A program made the position numbers and the translations under genes. This document shows positions 61,528-64,000 of a stretch of 64,000 bases of DNA, in pieces (position 1 is the first letter of the stretch; every line of letters starts with the position of its first letter). The DNA lies in assembly GCF_002019705.1 (NCBI RefSeq), contig NZ_KV917377.1, positions 3,907,938 to 3,971,937 of the forward strand, read 5' to 3'. This stretch comes from Shouchella patagoniensis. Its GTDB lineage: Bacteria > Bacillota > Bacilli > Bacillales > Bacillaceae_D. The notes beneath the pieces are model-generated. The model did not search any database and was not told the DNA's origin. It worked only from the letters and a program-made list of their open reading frames with translations.

Positions 61528-63945
61528 TCACTCACTCTCCTTTGGTAATAGTTTAAGCTGATCACTATTTTCTTGGTACGATTCAGACTGAATGGAAGTA
61601 CGATGGTAGTCGCCCTCGACCCACGCTGTACGTTGAGAATGGTAGCTGTCACTTGTAACATGCCCTGATTGGCCTGGACCAACGATATGAAAAGTTTCTG
61701 ATAAATTAGCTAGGTCCATTACCCCACGCCAACCAGCTCCATGTGTTACAGCACCCGTTTCACTGTTGTACCCTGCTGCTTTTACTGTAATTCGACTACC
61801 ATCAACCGGGAGCGCTTCTGCATTAAGTAAGTAGTTAAGTGGTGAGATAGCTGCAAGGGGATGGTTAAAAATCACTTGGTGATAATCGCCCCATTTCCAG
61901 TCTTCTGGGGTATCTCCTTGTAAATCAGTGGCACGATCAACTGCACGGGTAAAGCTTGACGATGCTAACTGTTCGAGTCCTCCTGCTTCTTCTACCCACG
62001 GACCAGGTTTTCCTGTTGACGCTGCGCGAAGCAGTTCGTCAACAATATTTGCTCGTCCATCAAACAACTCAGAGACTTCTTCAGGGATTCTCTCTGAAAA
62101 TAATAGGTCGGTAAGCTCCTCAATCCAAAAATGAAACAGAAGCGGACCGGCTTCCTCACGTGAATCGATTTGGTTCCAAGAACGCAGCATGGAAAGTGCA
62201 GAATAATCGATTTTTCGTAATTCTTCTTCAGACAAAGCATCTGTTAATAGAGGGATAAATTCGGCAGCTTGGAGATTAACAGCGTCCATTTGCAACGCCT
62301 GCATATCTTCTACCGTATGATCATCTTTTTCCTGAAGTACATCTAGAATGCGTTGATGACGGTATGGTTGGGCCCAAGTGTGGGTTAAGTGATATGGGTA
62401 ATCATCGCCTGCAATTTGGTTATTTGCGGTAGAAATATAACCTGAATCTGGATCGATCATTGTCGGTAATTCATCCCAAGGAATATACCCTTCCCATTCG
62501 TATTCAGAATCCCAACCAGGAACAGGTAAAAGGGCGTCATCCCCGCTTGGTCGAATTGGAATTAACCCATTCGCTCGGTAAGCAATTGTTCCATCTGTGC
62601 TAGCAAAAACAAAATTCTGTGCAGGAGCCTGGAAGTTTCTTAAGGCTGCTTCAAATGAATCCCAATCATTCGCGCGATTAAATCCGATAACGGCTTGAAG
62701 CTCGGTTGTTGCTTCATAAGCTGTCCAGCGCATCGAGAGTGCGTAATCTTCTTCATCATTTAAATGTGCATAATCAGATAAGATTGGACCATTTTTTGTT
62801 AAAACAATTTCATGCGTTACTGGATCGTCGTCTGCCACTTGAATCTCTTCTGTAATAACTTCTGCTTCATACCATTCATCATCATACAAAAATTGGTGTG
62901 GATCTTCCGGATGACGCTGTTCAAAATACAATTGTTGCACATCTGGTCCTACATTGGTGACGCCCCAAGCAATGGATTCATTGGAACCTAAAATGATCCC
63001 TGGGACACCTGCAAAGATAACGCCAGTAACATTAACGGATGGGGAAGATAAATGGGTCTCATACCAAATGCTTGGCGTCGCAAGACCTAAGTGTGGATCA
63101 TCTGCAAGCAATGGTTCACCTGATGCCGTTTTCTCACCTGACAGCACCCAGTTGTTGCTACCGTTAAAAGGATGTGGCAAATAGTCTGCTGTTGAACCAA
63201 AGGCGGTTCCGACATCAATTGGAATCGATTTTGCTACATCTAAGATGACCGGTCCATCTTCTGGATAAACGGGAAGTAAATCAATTGCTTCCGCATCAGT
63301 AACATTTTGTGCGAGCCAGTAACGAAATGCCTGTCCTTGCCAGTTCCCACCTAAATCATAAGCCATGAATTTTCCAATTGTTAGTGAATCAAGTGGTTCC
63401 CAAGGAGTGGGTTCATATCCTGCTAACCGAAACTCTAGAGGTAGCTCACCTGCTGTTATTGCTTGTTCCATATACGCATTGACACCTGCGGCATACGATT
63501 CCAAATAAGAGTAGGTCTCTTCGTCGTAAGCTGCCGCAGAAGCTTCAGCGGCTCGGCGCAATCCAAACGTACGAAAAAAGCGATCTTGGTCGAGCATGGA
63601 GGCACCTATGACCTCGGCTAACTGACCAGAGGCTTGGCGTCTGCTTAAATCCATTTGAAATAAACGATCCTGTGCTGTGACATATCCTTGAACGAAATAC
63701 AAATCTTCATCCGTTTGTGCTTCAATATGAGGAACGCCTTGAGCATCCCGGTACACATCCACTTCATTTGAGAGTCCGGAGAGGGAAATCTCACCGCTCG
63801 TTTGAGGTAATGGTTTTTTTAGTTGTACATACCCCCATATTGCAGTTGCTGCGAGTAGAACAATAATTCCCGTAACTCCAATTAAAAGCACTCGCTTTAT
63901 AGATATCCGTTTTTTTCTTCGGCCCTGTCTTGGTGCTGTTTCCAT
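61528..63945 (-). CDS. Penicillin acylase-family N-terminal nucleophile hydrolase
   Basis: This 805-residue membrane-anchored or secreted amidase cleaves acyl-amide bonds of antibiotics, acyl-homoserine lactones or other N-acyl compounds. A basic start (QGRRKKRISIKRV) and a helix at about 18-40 anchor it outside the cell. The new N-terminal Ser after self-cleavage is about S263 in HPFNGSNNWVLSGEKTASG, with family motifs LLADDPHLGL and GSNESIAWGVTNVGPDVQQL. The start is ATG 63945 behind AGGGGG; the frame could also begin one codon earlier at TTG. A cre-like site lies just upstream. Confidence 0.88.
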   Translation of the reverse strand: METAPRQGRRKKRISIKRVLLIGVTGIIVLLAATAIWGYVQLKKPLPQTSGEISLSGLSNEVDVYRDAQGVPHIEAQTDEDLYFVQGYVTAQDRLFQMDLSRRQASGQLAEVIGASMLDQDRFFRTFGLRRAAEASAAAYDEETYSYLESYAAGVNAYMEQAITAGELPLEFRLAGYEPTPWEPLDSLTIGKFMAYDLGGNWQGQAFRYWLAQNVTDAEAIDLLPVYPEDGPVILDVAKSIPIDVGTAFGSTADYLPHPFNGSNNWVLSGEKTASGEPLLADDPHLGLATPSIWYETHLSSPSVNVTGVIFAGVPGIILGSNESIAWGVTNVGPDVQQLYFEQRHPEDPHQFLYDDEWYEAEVITEEIQVADDDPVTHEIVLTKNGPILSDYAHLNDEEDYALSMRWTAYEATTELQAVIGFNRANDWDSFEAALRNFQAPAQNFVFASTDGTIAYRANGLIPIRPSGDDALLPVPGWDSEYEWEGYIPWDELPTMIDPDSGYISTANNQIAGDDYPYHLTHTWAQPYRHQRILDVLQEKDDHTVEDMQALQMDAVNLQAAEFIPLLTDALSEEELRKIDYSALSMLRSWNQIDSREEAGPLLFHFWIEELTDLLFSERIPEEVSELFDGRANIVDELLRAASTGKPGPWVEEAGGLEQLASSSFTRAVDRATDLQGDTPEDWKWGDYHQVIFNHPLAAISPLNYLLNAEALPVDGSRITVKAAGYNSETGAVTHGAGWRGVMDLANLSETFHIVGPGQSGHVTSDSYHSQRTAWVEGDYHRTSIQSESYQENSDQLKLLPKESE

Positions 63946-63971
63946 CAAAATCCCCCTATCATTATGTAAAA

Positions 63972-63985
63972 AGAGAACGCTTACA
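63972..63985 (-). promoter_or_regulatory. cre-like site upstream of the acylase gene
   Basis: On the minus strand TGTAAGCGTTCTCT matches 13 of 14 positions of the cre consensus. It lies about 27 bases before the start codon; the promoter is at or beyond the window edge. Confidence 0.4.
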
Positions 63986-64000
63986 CTATTTTATTCGGAA

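Noticed and set aside
61992-62240. 82-codon minus-strand frame inside the acylase-family gene
   Set aside because: It is an alternate frame of a gene whose own frame shows clear family motifs throughout.

Overview
The window is chromosomal DNA from a low-GC Bacillaceae bacterium. The evidence is the B. subtilis-type purine operon order (purEKBCSQLFMNHD) behind a guanine riboswitch and PurR boxes, a nearby yerA-yerC pair, Fur, CcpA (cre) and GbsR-type control sites, lipobox signal peptides, and frequent GTG/TTG starts. An alkaliphilic Shouchella/Alkalihalobacillus-type genome is my best guess, but that is inference only.

Layout. 1-1200: the end of a CitS/DctS-type sensor kinase and its CitT/DctR-type regulator. 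They are followed by a perfect cre site and the stumps of two facing genes, a lipoprotein and a YkvI-like permease. 1327-1533: a NETI-motif protein (YebG type). 1722-7102: a five-gene peptide/nickel-type ABC importer. 7127-8605: an IS3-family element that landed in the loop of that operon's terminator. 8661-9398: a CPBP-family membrane protein. 9484-22607: the 12-gene purine operon with its PurR operator, riboswitch and terminators. 22760-25166: an unknown membrane protein/lipoprotein pair and an ion-transporter-like membrane protein.

25561-34779: a sugar-phosphate isomerase-like gene and a Gfo/Idh/MocA oxidoreductase, then a second complete Dpp/Opp-type importer with an M20 peptidase. 34780-35860: about 1.1 kb of decayed DNA with PadR-like gene debris. 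35876-38107: a DAACS symporter and a Fur-controlled iron-siderophore binding protein. 38280-43271: a two-component system with an ABC-2 exporter, laid out like the B. subtilis LnrJK-LnrLMN drug-sensing module, with paired palindromes in front of the exporter.

43551-50921: a sugar-acid module made of a FadR-type regulator, a 5-dehydro-4-deoxyglucarate dehydratase-like enzyme, a semialdehyde dehydrogenase, a tripartite tricarboxylate-type transporter and an opposing UxuA-like dehydratase. All three promoters carry the same TTGTnnnACAA operator on their -10 box. This is the most promising candidate for an undescribed pathway. 51137-55830: an unknown protein with a possible nonsense-shortened end, then GbsR and a divergent OpuA-type glycine betaine importer. 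56024-60855: small membrane proteins, then purine salvage genes (yerA, yerC, ade). 61062-63945: a DinB-like protein and a penicillin acylase-family hydrolase.

No tRNA, rRNA or CRISPR array was seen. All family assignments come from reading motifs and remembered family features; no database search was run.
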